Part shown: positions 24,001 to 36,399 of the stretch, one piece after another
Numbering within the stretch: the first letter of the stretch is position 1
Layout: every line of letters starts with the position of its first letter
Assembly (NCBI RefSeq): GCF_001949145.1
Contig: NW_019091404.1
Coordinates: 777,047 to 841,046 of the forward strand
Direction: 5' to 3'
DNA from: Acanthaster planci
Lineage: Eukaryota; Echinodermata; Asteroidea; Valvatida; Acanthasteridae
Length of the DNA stretch: 64,000 nt
The notes under the pieces: generated by a model
What the model was told of the DNA's origin: nothing
Databases searched by the model: none
Seen by the model: only the letters and a program-made list of their open reading frames with translations
Translations under genes and position numbers: made by a program

Positions 24001-27000
24001 AAATTATATACTCACAAACAATCCCTTAGATGAGAGTTGAAAAGAACATTTTTAACATTACCTTGCCAAAATCCATCAACACACATCAGCCCTCCACTAA
24101 AGTCACCTCTATTTTCAGTCAAGGGTTGTCCCTGAAGATGCACAGTCAAGACAGATCCACACAGCTTGAAGATAGTGAATTTACGCAAAGACTAGCCCTT
24201 TGAGAGTGACGTACTCCACTTGTCATGCTTCAAAGTGTGCATCTCTGGACTCTGCCAGCCCACCCTAGCCTCAACAAATCACTACAAATGTGCCTCATCA
24301 GAGTTTTGTCCCACCTCGACCAATCAGAAGCTAAAAATAGACCCTTACCACCACACTGTCATCTCCATTGAAGTTTTTTCTCCTCTCTCTGGATGGGACT
24401 TCTCTCGTCTGCAGCAATGTGGAGTGGAATTCCTCAGCGATGCAGCAGCCCGGCTCCTTGCGATCCCAAGACGTTCTGGCAGACATTAGAGGTCCCCTCC
24501 AGACTGCAAGCTGGGAGTGAACAAGACACGTCACCATCAATCACAAAACATGCACTCAAGATGTTTTAAAGACGCAAGTGCGATAGGGTTAACACTTCCA
24601 AGAGCAACGACCCAAGAAGAGTTTTACTGTATGTGTTCAAACTTTGCTGAAGTGTGACGAATGTGTTACTGCAAAAGTCACCAATTTTTACAAACTGGGG
24701 AAATGATTCCTGTCAGCAATGCTGCTGGAAGATCAGGATTAAGGCCACATGAAAAACTTAGCGATTGAACTATCTGTATTCCAACATGCACCTGTTAGCA
24801 TGACAATTTCCTGCCACTTCAGATAACAATGTCACTGTGTGTTCCAGGGACAGCCTTGCAACGTTTAAAGTTGACAGCAGTTACATCGCTCAGATTTAAC
24901 ACAAGTTCAAACATGTCCATGTGGAAACATCAAAGTTACATCACAATGGAAGAAACAACATTGTACTTCACTGCATTAAATTTGCCAAGGTTTGGGATGA
25001 ACAGTGCAATATGTCTTTGGGTGACAAATTTCCTCATATTAGAACTGGATCAGGCTTTGAACAGAACCAGGAAGTAATCTGCAAATTAAGTAACAGCTGT
25101 GCTCGATCTGAAAAAGAAAGTGATTCAGAACAGGCCAGCCACATAAGCTGCAATTCAAGACAAAAGGGAAGTTCCAAAAACAAAAGTAAAATAGTTCAAC
25201 ACTTTTTTTACACGTACGCACAAATTGTTATGATTAAAGCTGATCATCAAACGTGATTCATTCATTGCATGCAAATAACTCATGCAAATAACAAAATAAC
25301 ATACAACAGACATGACATGTGTGATAAAAAAACAGCTTTAATTCCTGGTAAGAGTTCCAAATACACAGTTCTTATAATAATAACAGCTGTTTGAGCATGG
25401 GGTAAATTGGGTACGAGACACTAAAGTCATCATAATCATGTATTTAACCAATTAAAGCATTTGCATGCACTATGAAACTTATACCCCAACAGACAAAATG
25501 GCTGAAATGTATTTTATCAGTTCTCAGTCAATTATCATGTGAGCAGCTCTCAGCTAATGAAATTTCACACATAACCACGCTCTGTCTGACTGGATTCTAC
25601 AGAATTTAAAACTTGATCCACCTGCAGGTGGTAATATACATCTAACTCTATAGGAGTATACACCTAACATGGTTATCAGTCATGGCACGTGCATGCAACA
25701 CTGTCCATATAACTCATCTATCATGATCAACTTTACCTGTGTTGTCTCCCAGAGCCTAACATGGAAAAGACTGCCCACTAGTCAGCTCATACCTCTCCCT
25801 ACCATCTGTGTATATTTCCAGGTAAACAAACGCGCCCCTACTCTCATCTGTTTGGAGTGGTATGGCATCCCTCGTCAAGTGAGTGAATATGGGCAAGAAT
25901 GTGCCAATGTGGCAGTGAATCCTGTGTCATTGCTCATAAAAGTTTATTATCGTGAAAGACCTCCGTGACAGAAATTTCTAGGACAAGGTTGGTTATGCTG
26001 AGCACCGGCAGACAAATTTTGTTGCAGCAGTGAATGGAATATTCTGTCAGGGACCAGAAGTCACCAGAGCTGCTCGATATGTGACCGGATCCAACAAAAA
26101 CAAGTCCAAAGGCTACTTTTGTCATTTTGTTTTGAATCGCGTTAATTAATTGCAGACTGAGCTCTCTGGTTTGACGCATCACCCAGCTTATTATCTTAAT
26201 CAAAATAATAAGTGTAAAATGTTGAGGGTAGTTTGTATTGACTCTAGCCACATTTGTTAGTTAGATCACAAACAATCTTTACTAGTTCTAGAGCGATGTT
26301 TTGACTTTAAAATGTTCATACTGTTTCATTATGAAATTATAACACAGCAAAATGTTATGATTTTTGTCGATAGTTTTCTCCGGAAAAAGGTCGGTTTTGT
26401 AAGCATTTACATTTACTATGTAGGAAAGGATGTGGATGTGGCAGAAATCAGTATGCCAAACTTCAACCAACATAAAGGTTACATACATCCATGTCTGTTG
26501 GTCATACATGTACATGTAAGTTCGGTCTTCTTTTAATATTCCAGCCTTGGTCTCTTGTCAATTGAATTGTGTCACAGCTGCTCTGCATATAAAGTCCACA
26601 ATATTAAATAAACTATAATTTCTACAAATGTACACATGCATGTACACAAATGCCGAGGCTCCAAACACCATTTGGTACAAACTTGCTAAACAATGCAAAT
26701 AATGATTGCGTACTTAGTAAATTTAAACAGCCTCCCACTAAGTTTAGCAGAGCCACTCATACAAGGAAGTACATTCACATGCATTCCCACTGAAAATAAG
26801 CACCAGAAATCTGTCCCTCTTCGCCAGGAGAATTCAACATACCAAGACTTATAGTCCACAACTCTGAACCCGATTATTTTATCCTATTAAAGTCTATCAG
26901 CACCACCTGTAGCTTCCTGTGATCTTAGACAGGTGTGGATCTGACTTGGACATGGATTAAACTTCACAGACTTTTGATTACTCTTTTCATATCCACATCA

Positions 27001-27273
27001 TGACCGAGAATGGTTTAAAACCATGCAGGAAGCATCTTAGTCTGATCTTGATAAATTGAACCATGATCTGCACAGGATATGAATTAAGGAGTTTGACGAA
27101 CTAAAGATTCTGGACAATCAGACAAGTCCTCCACTTCCAATACTGATATCATACCTATACAGAAAGTTACAGAAATCTTGCATAAAGGACCAACTTTATG
27201 GGAGAAACTAAAATTAGCCCCTAAAGGACATCAATGATCATAATCCTTGCCTTTTGGCAACTCAGAATAGAAG
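21097..27273. other. non-coding stretch upstream of the LIM-gene exon
   Basis: Probably intron or 5' flank of the minus-strand LIM gene. No exon could be supported. It holds a tandem pair of octamer motifs at 25266-25289 and one single-ended TTAACCACTTG-type repeat end near 23554-23578. Confidence 0.45.
25266..25289 (+). promoter_or_regulatory. tandem octamer (ATGCAAAT) motifs
   Basis: ATGCAAATAAC occurs twice in succession with a 13-bp period. Each copy contains the perfect POU-factor octamer ATGCAAAT. This is a sequence match only. It could be an enhancer element of the LIM gene, or simply a short tandem duplication. Confidence 0.3.
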
Positions 27274-27688
27274 CAGTGTTGTAGTCGAGACCATCATAAG
27301 ACCAGACACAAGCAGTGGCATAGCGGGGGGGGTGGACCTGGGGCCCCCCACACAAATTCCCGGTGCCTGCAGGTGCCCCTCCCCCCAACTGAAAAATGGA
27401 GGAATAGATATTAAACGAGGCTAACAAAAACTTGCCCCCCAAAAACACACCCCTGAAAGCTGGTGCCCCCCCCATAAGATGCTGGTGCCCCTTTGTGAAC
27501 CCCTCACCAGTAAAATCCGGACACAAGACCAGTCACAAGTAACTGTGTGATCAGTGACAAAGGAATGCTTTTGTTGTAATTCATTTGAATAGCTTATGAT
27601 TTGAATTCAGACTGGAAGTCTGGTGTTGGTCTTGTGCTGGTCTCATGTGGTCTTGTGATGGTCTGAAGTGGTCTCGACTACAACACTG
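27274..27688. mobile_element. hAT-like MITE, interrupted by another insertion
   Basis: The terminal inverted repeats are CAGTGTTGTAGTCGAGACCA at the left (27274) and the exact reverse complement of the same sequence at the right (ending 27688). The flanking octamers AATAGAAG and AACAGAAG match at 7 of 8 positions, fitting the 8-bp target duplication of hAT transposons. The inner arms are built from ACCAGACACAAG-like units. Without the 207-bp insertion and its duplicated octamer it would be about 200 bp, non-coding. Confidence 0.75.
27313..27519. mobile_element. nested insertion with exact 8-bp target duplication
   Basis: 207 bp beginning CAGTGGCATAGCGGGG, flanked by GACACAAG at 27305-27312 and again at 27520-27527. 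Removing the insert and one octamer restores the host element's ACCAGACACAAG / ACCAGTCACAAG motif series, which confirms an insertion. The start resembles 36180 (CAGTGGCGTAGCTAGGG). The right end does not mirror the left well, so the insert may be truncated or have weak terminal repeats. Confidence 0.7.
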
Positions 27689-30600
27689 AACAGAAGTGAT
27701 ATTCCTTTGAAATACAGAGCACCATTCCTATTCCACAGTCACTTACACAACATGCCAAAGCTAAGACACAAAGAATTATCTGCAGCAACCAAACACGGCT
27801 ACTGTACCCCATGTTATTATTTTTTCGGTATTAAATGACAGCAGACTGGGAATGTTATCAAAACAATAAAGTTGACTTTGAGGTTTCGGTGACCAAGGAG
27901 CTCATGATGATGGTGCTGGTACCATCAGAAACTTAAAGGTTGATGATTCAGGGCGATTAATGAGGATGGCCATGGATGATCATATGGATGATCATGACAT
28001 GCTTGAACGGCCTTGTGCTAGACTACATACATGAATAAGTATTTTAAGAACTAGATTATATTTTAATGAAGTTGTTCCTGTGTACTTTTACATGTATTAC
28101 ACGTAGCTTTCATTCCTTTGCCCACAAATTTCAATCCAAATTTCAAATCCAAAACAGACCGTACTTGTAATTCATTAGTTTTAGGAATACTTTTTTTGGC
28201 TCAATTTATATATTTACTGGGTAATAGTACTATTCATTTTGCACCGTTTTCGGGAATCTGATGACTTTATGATACATGTACATACACGGTTGGTTCAATG
28301 CAGTATTTTAACTTGATATTTGATCATGAAATGAGGAATATGACTTCTACCAAAGCAATGCTGATATGTATCAGGAAGAACCTCACAAAGATCACACAAA
28401 AGAAAAATATGATAATATAATATCCTAAGAGAAAGTGATGTCCATACAATTCATGTATTCTTGTTCTGTAGTTGCGGTCTTTATACTGGTGCTAGTTGAT
28501 CGACAGTTATTTTAAGGAGACACAAAAGTCTCAACAACTATATGATGATGCAAGTTCAACCTTTCCAAACTGTCACCTCACCATAACTGTACCAATCAGG
28601 GCACTGAATTTCTCCAGAAGGCTGTCAAGCTCCCTAATTGCAATCGTTAGAAAGTCAGGAATGCGGACAATTCAAGAAAATAAACCTACACTAAACATGT
28701 CAGGCAATATACACGGACGACCAAAAGTCTCTCACAGGATCGACTGCACGCCCATCTATTACTGAGTGTTGGCAGACCTAAATATGAAGAGTCAGCTTCA
28801 ACAGTGTGGCAATATATCACCATGAACTGTAAGCCTTATTTGGCTGTTTACTTAGCTTCCGGAAGAAATGAGCCATTTATCAGTCCCTGCAATAGAACAC
28901 CCGTAAACAGTTTAACAGTATCCGTAGAAACGACAGCATGCTGTCCAAACTTGATCTGCGGCATCACCTTACTTTTCCTGTTTTGGAGTCAAATTATTAT
29001 TGCCCCCCCCCCAAAATTAAAAAGCGAACATCGAAGGCTGATCAAGTTTCAAGCAATAAAACAGCAATGACCAGCTTTACAGCATGAAATATGCTAAGCA
29101 AACTTCCGTAGCCATATTTTGTGGTGAAAACTGCACTTGAAGAGTACAGCAATTCAGGTTACAGTAAAAAAACAAGATGACATAGTCATCACACTATACA
29201 CATGTTGTCTCCACTGGCTGCATTTTTCCCATCGTGCAATTTTTCAGATGCTTAGCAGGAAGACTAGAACAAAAATGAAACTTGGCACTCTATTTAGTTT
29301 GCCGACTGTTTAATTATTGGAACCACAAAGGGAAAAGAAAGCAGTAAAGGCCATTACAATTCATATTTATCAAGGCAAGATATCTCATAAACTGCACCAA
29401 ACATATTTCACTTTTGTTTCTCGTCCCTACATTCTTTGTTTTTCAGGATAGCATTAAGTCTACATGACCAATTATCACAGAAGTGCTAATTTTTCCTTTC
29501 ATCCTGCATATTTTAAACCCTTTACGAACTGATGCAAGCGATGCCCCGCATACTTTGCGAGTCCCATAAGTGTCTTGCAATGGAGAAAATGTGGAACAAG
29601 TGTGGTTTTTAACAATGCCTTCCTCAATAGACATTATTCATAGGGAAGCAATTTTTTATCATGTTCCCTGAATCTGTCTTATTCAATGTAATTTCCTAAG
29701 TGGGATGGTGCCAGACTACTTTGGGTTCCATGCCTCACTTTCAGTTTTTGTTAGATGAGGCTGAAAATGTTTAGATATGATTAATCAAATATGCTTAATT
29801 ATTCATCAGTGTAAATTGCCTTAATTTGTGACAAAGTTTATTTCACTACTTTAAGTTTTATTCTCCGGTTCCCAATATAAAATATAATATAAAAATATTC
29901 ATTTTGTGAATAAGGCCAATTACATTACAATGAAGAGAAACTTACCAAACTTCTATAGTCACAATGGGGGAGGGCCCAACACAACCCACAACCCAACAAT
30001 ATGAGGACACGTGGGTCACTAGGCCCAGATGGTAAACGGCTGAAAAAATAACGATAGGGGAAGGAAAATACAAATAATATCAATGGCAGGAAGTGATAGT
30101 CAGTCTGAACGGAAATGAAATCCAGCCAAGTCATGCGTGCATTTGTCCACTTTAAGTTCTCTTGGTTCCATGCTTTACAGTGCTCACTTCCCAAAACATC
30201 TTTCGACCCCAGAAATGAGTACAGGATCCCTGGCTCCAGTCGGGATTGTCTGCTCCAGGCAACCCACTGAAACAAACAATGAGCACTGCCATAGCAGCCA
30301 ATCTACTGCAGGCAGTAATTTGTTTATTTGCATCTTATAAAAAGCTAAGAAAACTTCACCTTTTTTCTTTGGATCTCTCTTCTTTGCTGGTATTTCTTTA
30401 TTTTCAAATATCAGTTACCCATGTTAAATATCCAAATGGTATCAATATCACTTGTGCATTCACCTGCAGTGCATCACATGCAGTAGGGTGAAACTAAATG
30501 TATAGACTGGTCATGTACGATAACTGTTCACATTGCTTACTGGTGCAGTCACAAGTTTCATGCAAGTTTCATGCACTGAGGGTGCATTTTTCTCTGTGCA

Positions 30601-30796
30601 TGCCACATTCACTGGGCATGAAAGCCACAATGAATGCACATCTGTGACATTAAATCAAAGAATCTTGTTGGGAAGTTGCGAAAGTTTAACACAATTTAAT
30701 CACTTGATGCTGGACGACGTGTAAACACGCATAATGTTTTTCATTTGCTTCACGAAGGACGTGTACACTTATTTAAGAATTCCTTTTTCATTGGCG

Positions 30797-30852
30797 GGTA
30801 ATTCCAGAAATTAGGGGTCCAAAAGTGTGACATTTTTGTGTCCCTGTTACAT
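30797..30852. repeat. relic repeat related to 5700-5757
   Basis: Matches the reverse complement of 5700-5757 across the blocks ATTC.A.AAATT.GGGGTCCAA and TTTTTGTGTCC.TGTTACAT, with one internal gap. Only one arm is recognisable here. Confidence 0.45.
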
Positions 30853-33800
30853 CTGACCTTTGTTCTTTGACATGGAAATAGCACAGGAATTGATTTCAAA
30901 CTGTTACTATTTGTGTGGCAGGGGATTTGCATTAATTCAGCACTCTTGAAAGCACAATTGCAAGGTCGGAGAATTTGTGGGTTTAAAAAAAGGTGACATT
31001 TACTGGTTAATTTCAAGTGAATTTCACTGCAAATTTGCTTTAAAGTATCCTGTACGTCCAGAAGTATGAACCAGTCTTAAGTCAGGTTTCTGAAAAGCAC
31101 AATCTAAGTAAACTTGTAAGATTCTATCCCCCAATTTGGCCAAAACAACTACAAAAATCAGCAGACAGCAAACAGGCACCTTCTCTACTGAGACAATATG
31201 CATAAGGGAGCTAGGCTGTCAAAACAAAGGATTGTTTGACACATGATTTTCCAAGGCCAAGATATCTTAGAAGGCTCAACTTTGAAAACAATTTCTGTGA
31301 ACTTCCATCTGATGTAATGCATTACATACAAAGAAGATCAGAAACTTGTGTGTTTGAACCATTATATGAATGTCAACAGAGATGGCTAAACCCACAAAGT
31401 GTGGGATAACAGAGTTTGAATTTAATTCCAAATTAAATATTGGTAAACAATGATAATTTCTAAGCCTTTTTAAAGATTCACCCTCACATTTCAGGTCCGA
31501 AAATGAATGCTTCCTACCTAATTCTAAATTCAAACCGACACAACAATCAAAGTGGCCACTGACCTGTAAAGACAACATTGACAACACGCTAAATATAATT
31601 CCCATTCATGTCTTCTCCTGAGACAAGGTCCATATCTGTTGATAACATACACACAATGTGCAAAGGATTCATCGCCATGGTTATATGCCTCAGTGAATAG
31701 GAATGAAACAGGCAACCTTGTACACAATGACAAAATAAGTGCAAATAACCTGCACAGTATCAATATCACCAATAGCAATGTACCAGTTCCTGGTCTTTAT
31801 CCAATAACAAAATGCAGGTGAAAAGCTCACAAGGTCTTCCACAGCGACACCATTTAATTTTACAGCTCACTTTATCAGATGCTATACGCTGATGAACATT
31901 CAAATACATGTAACATATAATCCTCCTAGCCATCCTCCCAGAGCTGACAATATGCACCTATACCATACATTTATGCATGGTTCCTTAAAATAAAGTAACA
32001 TGTGGGAGCGCAGAATGCTGGCAGGATGACGTCACACAGGCTGCCAATGTCACATGCCCCCCCTGAGGACACCAACACCATGTACAATCAGAATGATCGG
32101 CACGTGCTGCTGAGAGCAAGGAAAATTCTGTTTCTCATGGGCCGTAAACAAATATCTATTTATTTGGTTTGTCCAAGTATAGTTTGTACTCTCTTTTGTT
32201 TAAAGTGACCTTCTTTTTTCTTTACAATGAACATTTCCATGCAGTGGAATCATGTGGTAACAGTGTAGAAATAATGATATTCCCTTTACTGAGGGCTTAC
32301 CACATCATTCGTGACTGACTGTCACAGCAAATCCATGTTGTTAATTTAATGATGAAATCAATTAATGCGCCATTTTTATAATGATTACTTCTTTATTCTC
32401 GATGCTACATATTGCAAAGAAAACTGCACAGGATGACAAACGTTCTTTACAGAGAAATGATATAAATCAATAATTAGGAACACTTCCACTTCAGCTTGAT
32501 GGCAAAATGTTTCCCCACACTTAATGAATAAACAAGAAATTCACAATATTCACTTGAAGCATCTGTATCTTCAGTTTCATATGATTTTGTTGAAACTCCT
32601 CCGAGGTGACCTCCCATGAAAGTAGGCCTATCGATTTACATTCAGAAAAAGCAAGTACATGTAACTGTGAGATACTGCTGCTGAAACAACTTTATAAACT
32701 TCCTTATGAGGAGTGAAGGAAACCTAACAAGCAAAACTCACAAGGAAAACACTGCACAATGTAAGTAAGGTCACATCTGCTTCAACAGAACAGCAACCAG
32801 GAAACATACCACAGACCACAGAGAAATCAAGTCTATGCAGGACTTTCTGGGGTACCTAATTACGGACGTAGGCATCATTAGGATGGGCCATTTAATCTTG
32901 CATTCACTGAAGTGTGTCTTCAAAGATCATGATTTGCCATCATGCCGACATCCACACGTATAAAATATATAAACAAAAGTCCAACTGCACTGAGCTACCA
33001 TTGGCATCCCAGACATGTTGTCGTCTCTTTATCAAGTTGCTGTGATGAGCACCATGCCGTCATGTTCACTGCTCAGTGCTTGCATTCTGGGAAATAGACC
33101 TACATACTAGTGTGAATGATTGCCTAGTCAGAGATACAGAGGTCGAGAGAGACAGCTGTGTCCCATGTGTTTTGGAGGCTGGATGCCAAGTGTTGGGTCC
33201 AAACAAATCCTAATTAGGTTATTTCAACAGGATGACGGACAAGGACTAAAAATCTAAAGGTTACACTATGGCAGGGTCTTCATATCCATAACTTTTGGAG
33301 GAATTATTGATCAGAACCCACAGGCAAAAAGTAAAGAGACATCATAACATTTTATATTTAATACAGACTTCACATTGGTGGTTGAATTCAAAATTAAATG
33401 TAGGGGGTCTGAAGATTTCCTAACAGAAGTTATTTACTGACAAAATTAAGACAGGTTTTTCGGTGTGAGTCCAAGTTTCGCATGAGTTTTCCAGACATAT
33501 TTCTGAGGTTATAATTGTGTGACAGGAAGGGATGAGGTCTAGTTTTCTCGAACAGCCTACTGAGTTCAATCCAAGTAACCATGAGAACTATTTAACAAAA
33601 AAATACATTTTTCAATCTTGAGGAGGGGGGTTGTAAACAAACACACTAAACTCCCTTTTCATTGTGAATCCTACCATTCTGTAAAGATCTTGGGAAAGAA
33701 TTCCACATACAGGCCCCACTACTTTTTTCCCTGCAGTGATACATTAGTTATCTGAAAGCAGGAAAATTTCCTAAGAAGTCAGTTTTTGCAGAGAAAATAT

Positions 33801-34165
33801 CGAACTATTCACCTTGAAATCACTTGGCATTTTCAGATCAGTCTCGGGTGCATGCATGGGGTGCCAAGTGGCATCTGTGTACGGAATACTCACCAAATCT
33901 CGTAAAAAAAAATCCCTGTAGAGAAACTTCCTTGTACCATTTAACCCTCGTGATGCTGAATCCTGCATTTCAGGATGATTTGTCATATAACCCCTAGAAA
34001 GGTCACAAGGGCTTTAATGCTTGATGCTTTTACCTTTAATGGTAATTGATCATCATGGGTTCATGTCATGCACATCTCTCCGAGGCATCATCAAGGCATC
34101 GACAATCCGTAGTTTGTGAGGCAGCACTAGATGGTTTGGTTCATCCTATTACAGCCAGCTTTAAT

Positions 34166-34194
34166 ATTTTATTTTATTTTATTTTATTTTATTT
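34166..34194. repeat. ATTTT pentanucleotide microsatellite
   Basis: Five full ATTTT units plus a partial sixth. Confidence 0.9.
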
Positions 34195-35851
34195 AAGAAT
34201 TACGCGCCTTTACTAATTTCTTTGTAGCGATTTTTTTTACGATTTTTGTGGGCTATTAAAATAATATCTTTGCAATTGAAGAATTCATTATTAGACTGTT
34301 ACAGCTTTGAATATTATACTAAACCACAGATAAGGTTGGCCACGGATTTCCCACCTACTTTCAAATACTTTTTAAATAATTCTCTGGACAGCAAACAGCG
34401 AAAACAGAATGAGTATTGCACCTTGACTCCACTTCAGCGGTTGTTTTAAAAGTCTGTTTTTAAAAGTCAAGAAAATATTAAGAAAGTATTTCCTAACAAA
34501 AGTGGAAATTTTTTCTCAGTCCTAGATTCATGTCTTTTCAGCATTTCTGGAACAACTCTCCTTCACTGAGATAATATGATGACCAAAGTGGAGACTGGAT
34601 GCAACATTCTTTCTAAGAAAATTCTGTTACCAAGTGTGGCAGCTGCAGATAAGTGAAGTGATTCTACAGCACACTTCCGTGACATGTGCAAAGTTTGAGC
34701 CAAATTGGTGGACTCTGATTCATGTTTTCAACATGTTTGCAATAATTGACCTTTATGTTAAGAAAAAAAAATTGCATTAAGAGGTTACTGTCTTGCCCTA
34801 AGGTTACACAGGACCGGGATCCTAAATGTAAGGGTTGTCATCAATTATCTTGTAAATGACAAAATGATTGGTGAACATCAGCTCCACTCAACTCAATTAC
34901 AGGTAGCCTAATGGAAAGTCATTACTTAGGCCTACATCATGACCGCTTTATTCAACCAAACAAACATGTCTTGCGACGATAACTTCAACTTACAGGTCTG
35001 ATCACCTTGGTTGATATCGGCCTCCTGGTTTGAAAGAACAGCGGCAAATACCCGTAACTAGTTGTTATCAGAAAATCAGTCTTTCACAGGGTATTACACA
35101 AACGATTTGTCCACCATCAACTTCTTGTCGAGTGTCAACCTTTTTCCCGCGTGAACTTCGCCCTCAAATTTACATATGATGAAGTAATAAGGAATATCTA
35201 TCATTAATCTAAGAATTAGCAACAGAAAAATCTTTCGTATTTTCAAACAGTATTTTATTTAGAAGAAAACCTCAATAAAAAGAAAATGAGAAACAAATAA
35301 TTTTTTTGTGCATGTGCGGGAGTCTGGAATTTTCCAGCTTTGGCGCGTGTCGTCTGCTTGCGGCGTGGAGTCGCACGTGTTTGGCGCCTTTTATGTGTGA
35401 AAGCAAGGAAACGTACTTTTGGCATGGAAACACATTGGGAGACTCGACATTTCAATGGTGTTATATTTTGGTTCACACTACTCTGGCATAATGTTGGTCA
35501 CAAACATGCTTTCTTTGTTTCCAGGAACTAGGCCTACCAAAAAAGCCAACTGCGAAGGAGGAACCGCACAGACAAAAATAAGGAAAGGCGGTTCCTTAAA
35601 AATGTGAGAGAAGTAGGCACAAATCGGTCAGACATGCATCATTTTTGAGCATTTTGAATTGAAATGCAAATGGCAACTCAAGTAAAATAGAATTTTCCCC
35701 ATATCCGTTCGTAAGTGACCTCGTCATACAATCGAACACCCCATGATTTGCAGGCTCCCATTGGACGATCGCAGAAGTTGCGTGTAATTCGGTTCTAGGG
35801 AACATGTAACGCCTATCAATGCATGTAACTCTTGTGCAGTGCACGTGCAGT

Positions 35852-35878
35852 GGGCGTGGTTTAAACAGAATGACGTCA
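35852..35878. promoter_or_regulatory. possible promoter motifs (GC-box-like, CRE)
   Basis: A GGGCGTGG box at 35852-35859 and the full palindromic CRE TGACGTCA at 35871-35878 sit in a patch with more CpG than its surroundings. This could be the promoter of the minus-strand LIM gene about 14.8 kb away. No TATA box or transcript start could be assigned. Confidence 0.25.
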
Positions 35879-36179
35879 CAATTATGCGAACTGGATAGCC
35901 TGCTATCATTAATATTTCCTATTTTTGCAATGGGCGGTCTAAGTTTGCAGAAATATTATCCTCGCTTTGGTTCGTGCCTTGTGTTAAATCAGAATGTCCA
36001 TTTGCCCCATTACGTTTCAAAAGGGTCGTATTTTCCTTTAGGAGTGAATGGTAGAGTTTAGTCTTAGTTTTAATTTGTTTTAATTAATTCTTTTACTTTT
36101 ATACCGATGGCTAGCCACAGTTTCAGACAAAAGGTGGAAACAAAAAGGACTGTGATTATAGGAAGAATACACCCAGAGG

Positions 36180-36320
36180 CAGTGGCGTAGCTAGGGACAA
36201 ATGTCCGGGGGACCCCGGGTACACATATTTTTTTCCAAGGGGGCATCACAAGAAAACAACCTGAAGCTGCCTAAACTCAGCGAAAATTATTCACAAAGTT
36301 CAAGGGGGGGAGCAGGGGGT
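36180..36320. mobile_element. fragment starting CAGTGGCGTAGCTAGGG
   Basis: The start matches the left end of the nested insert at 27313 (CAGTGGCRTAGC) and is likewise followed by G-rich sequence. The right end and target duplication were not found, so the end given is approximate. Confidence 0.4.
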
Positions 36321-36399
36321 TATGGACACCACTGTCCAGATGGGAAAAGCAATGAAAGACATCATCATACCATCAACTGGTTCATTTTCACTCATATCT

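Larger units (their letters stand above)
27689..36179. other. non-coding stretch
   Basis: No exon could be supported on either strand. It contains a relic repeat at 30797-30852, an ATTTT microsatellite at 34166-34194 and a moderately CpG-rich patch at about 35340-35880. It may hold the upstream part of the LIM gene, or intergenic DNA between the two minus-strand genes. Confidence 0.4.

Noticed and set aside
27221-27526. 101-codon Gly-rich minus-strand frame
   Set aside because: Covers the nested transposon insert; G-rich repeat DNA, not a gene.
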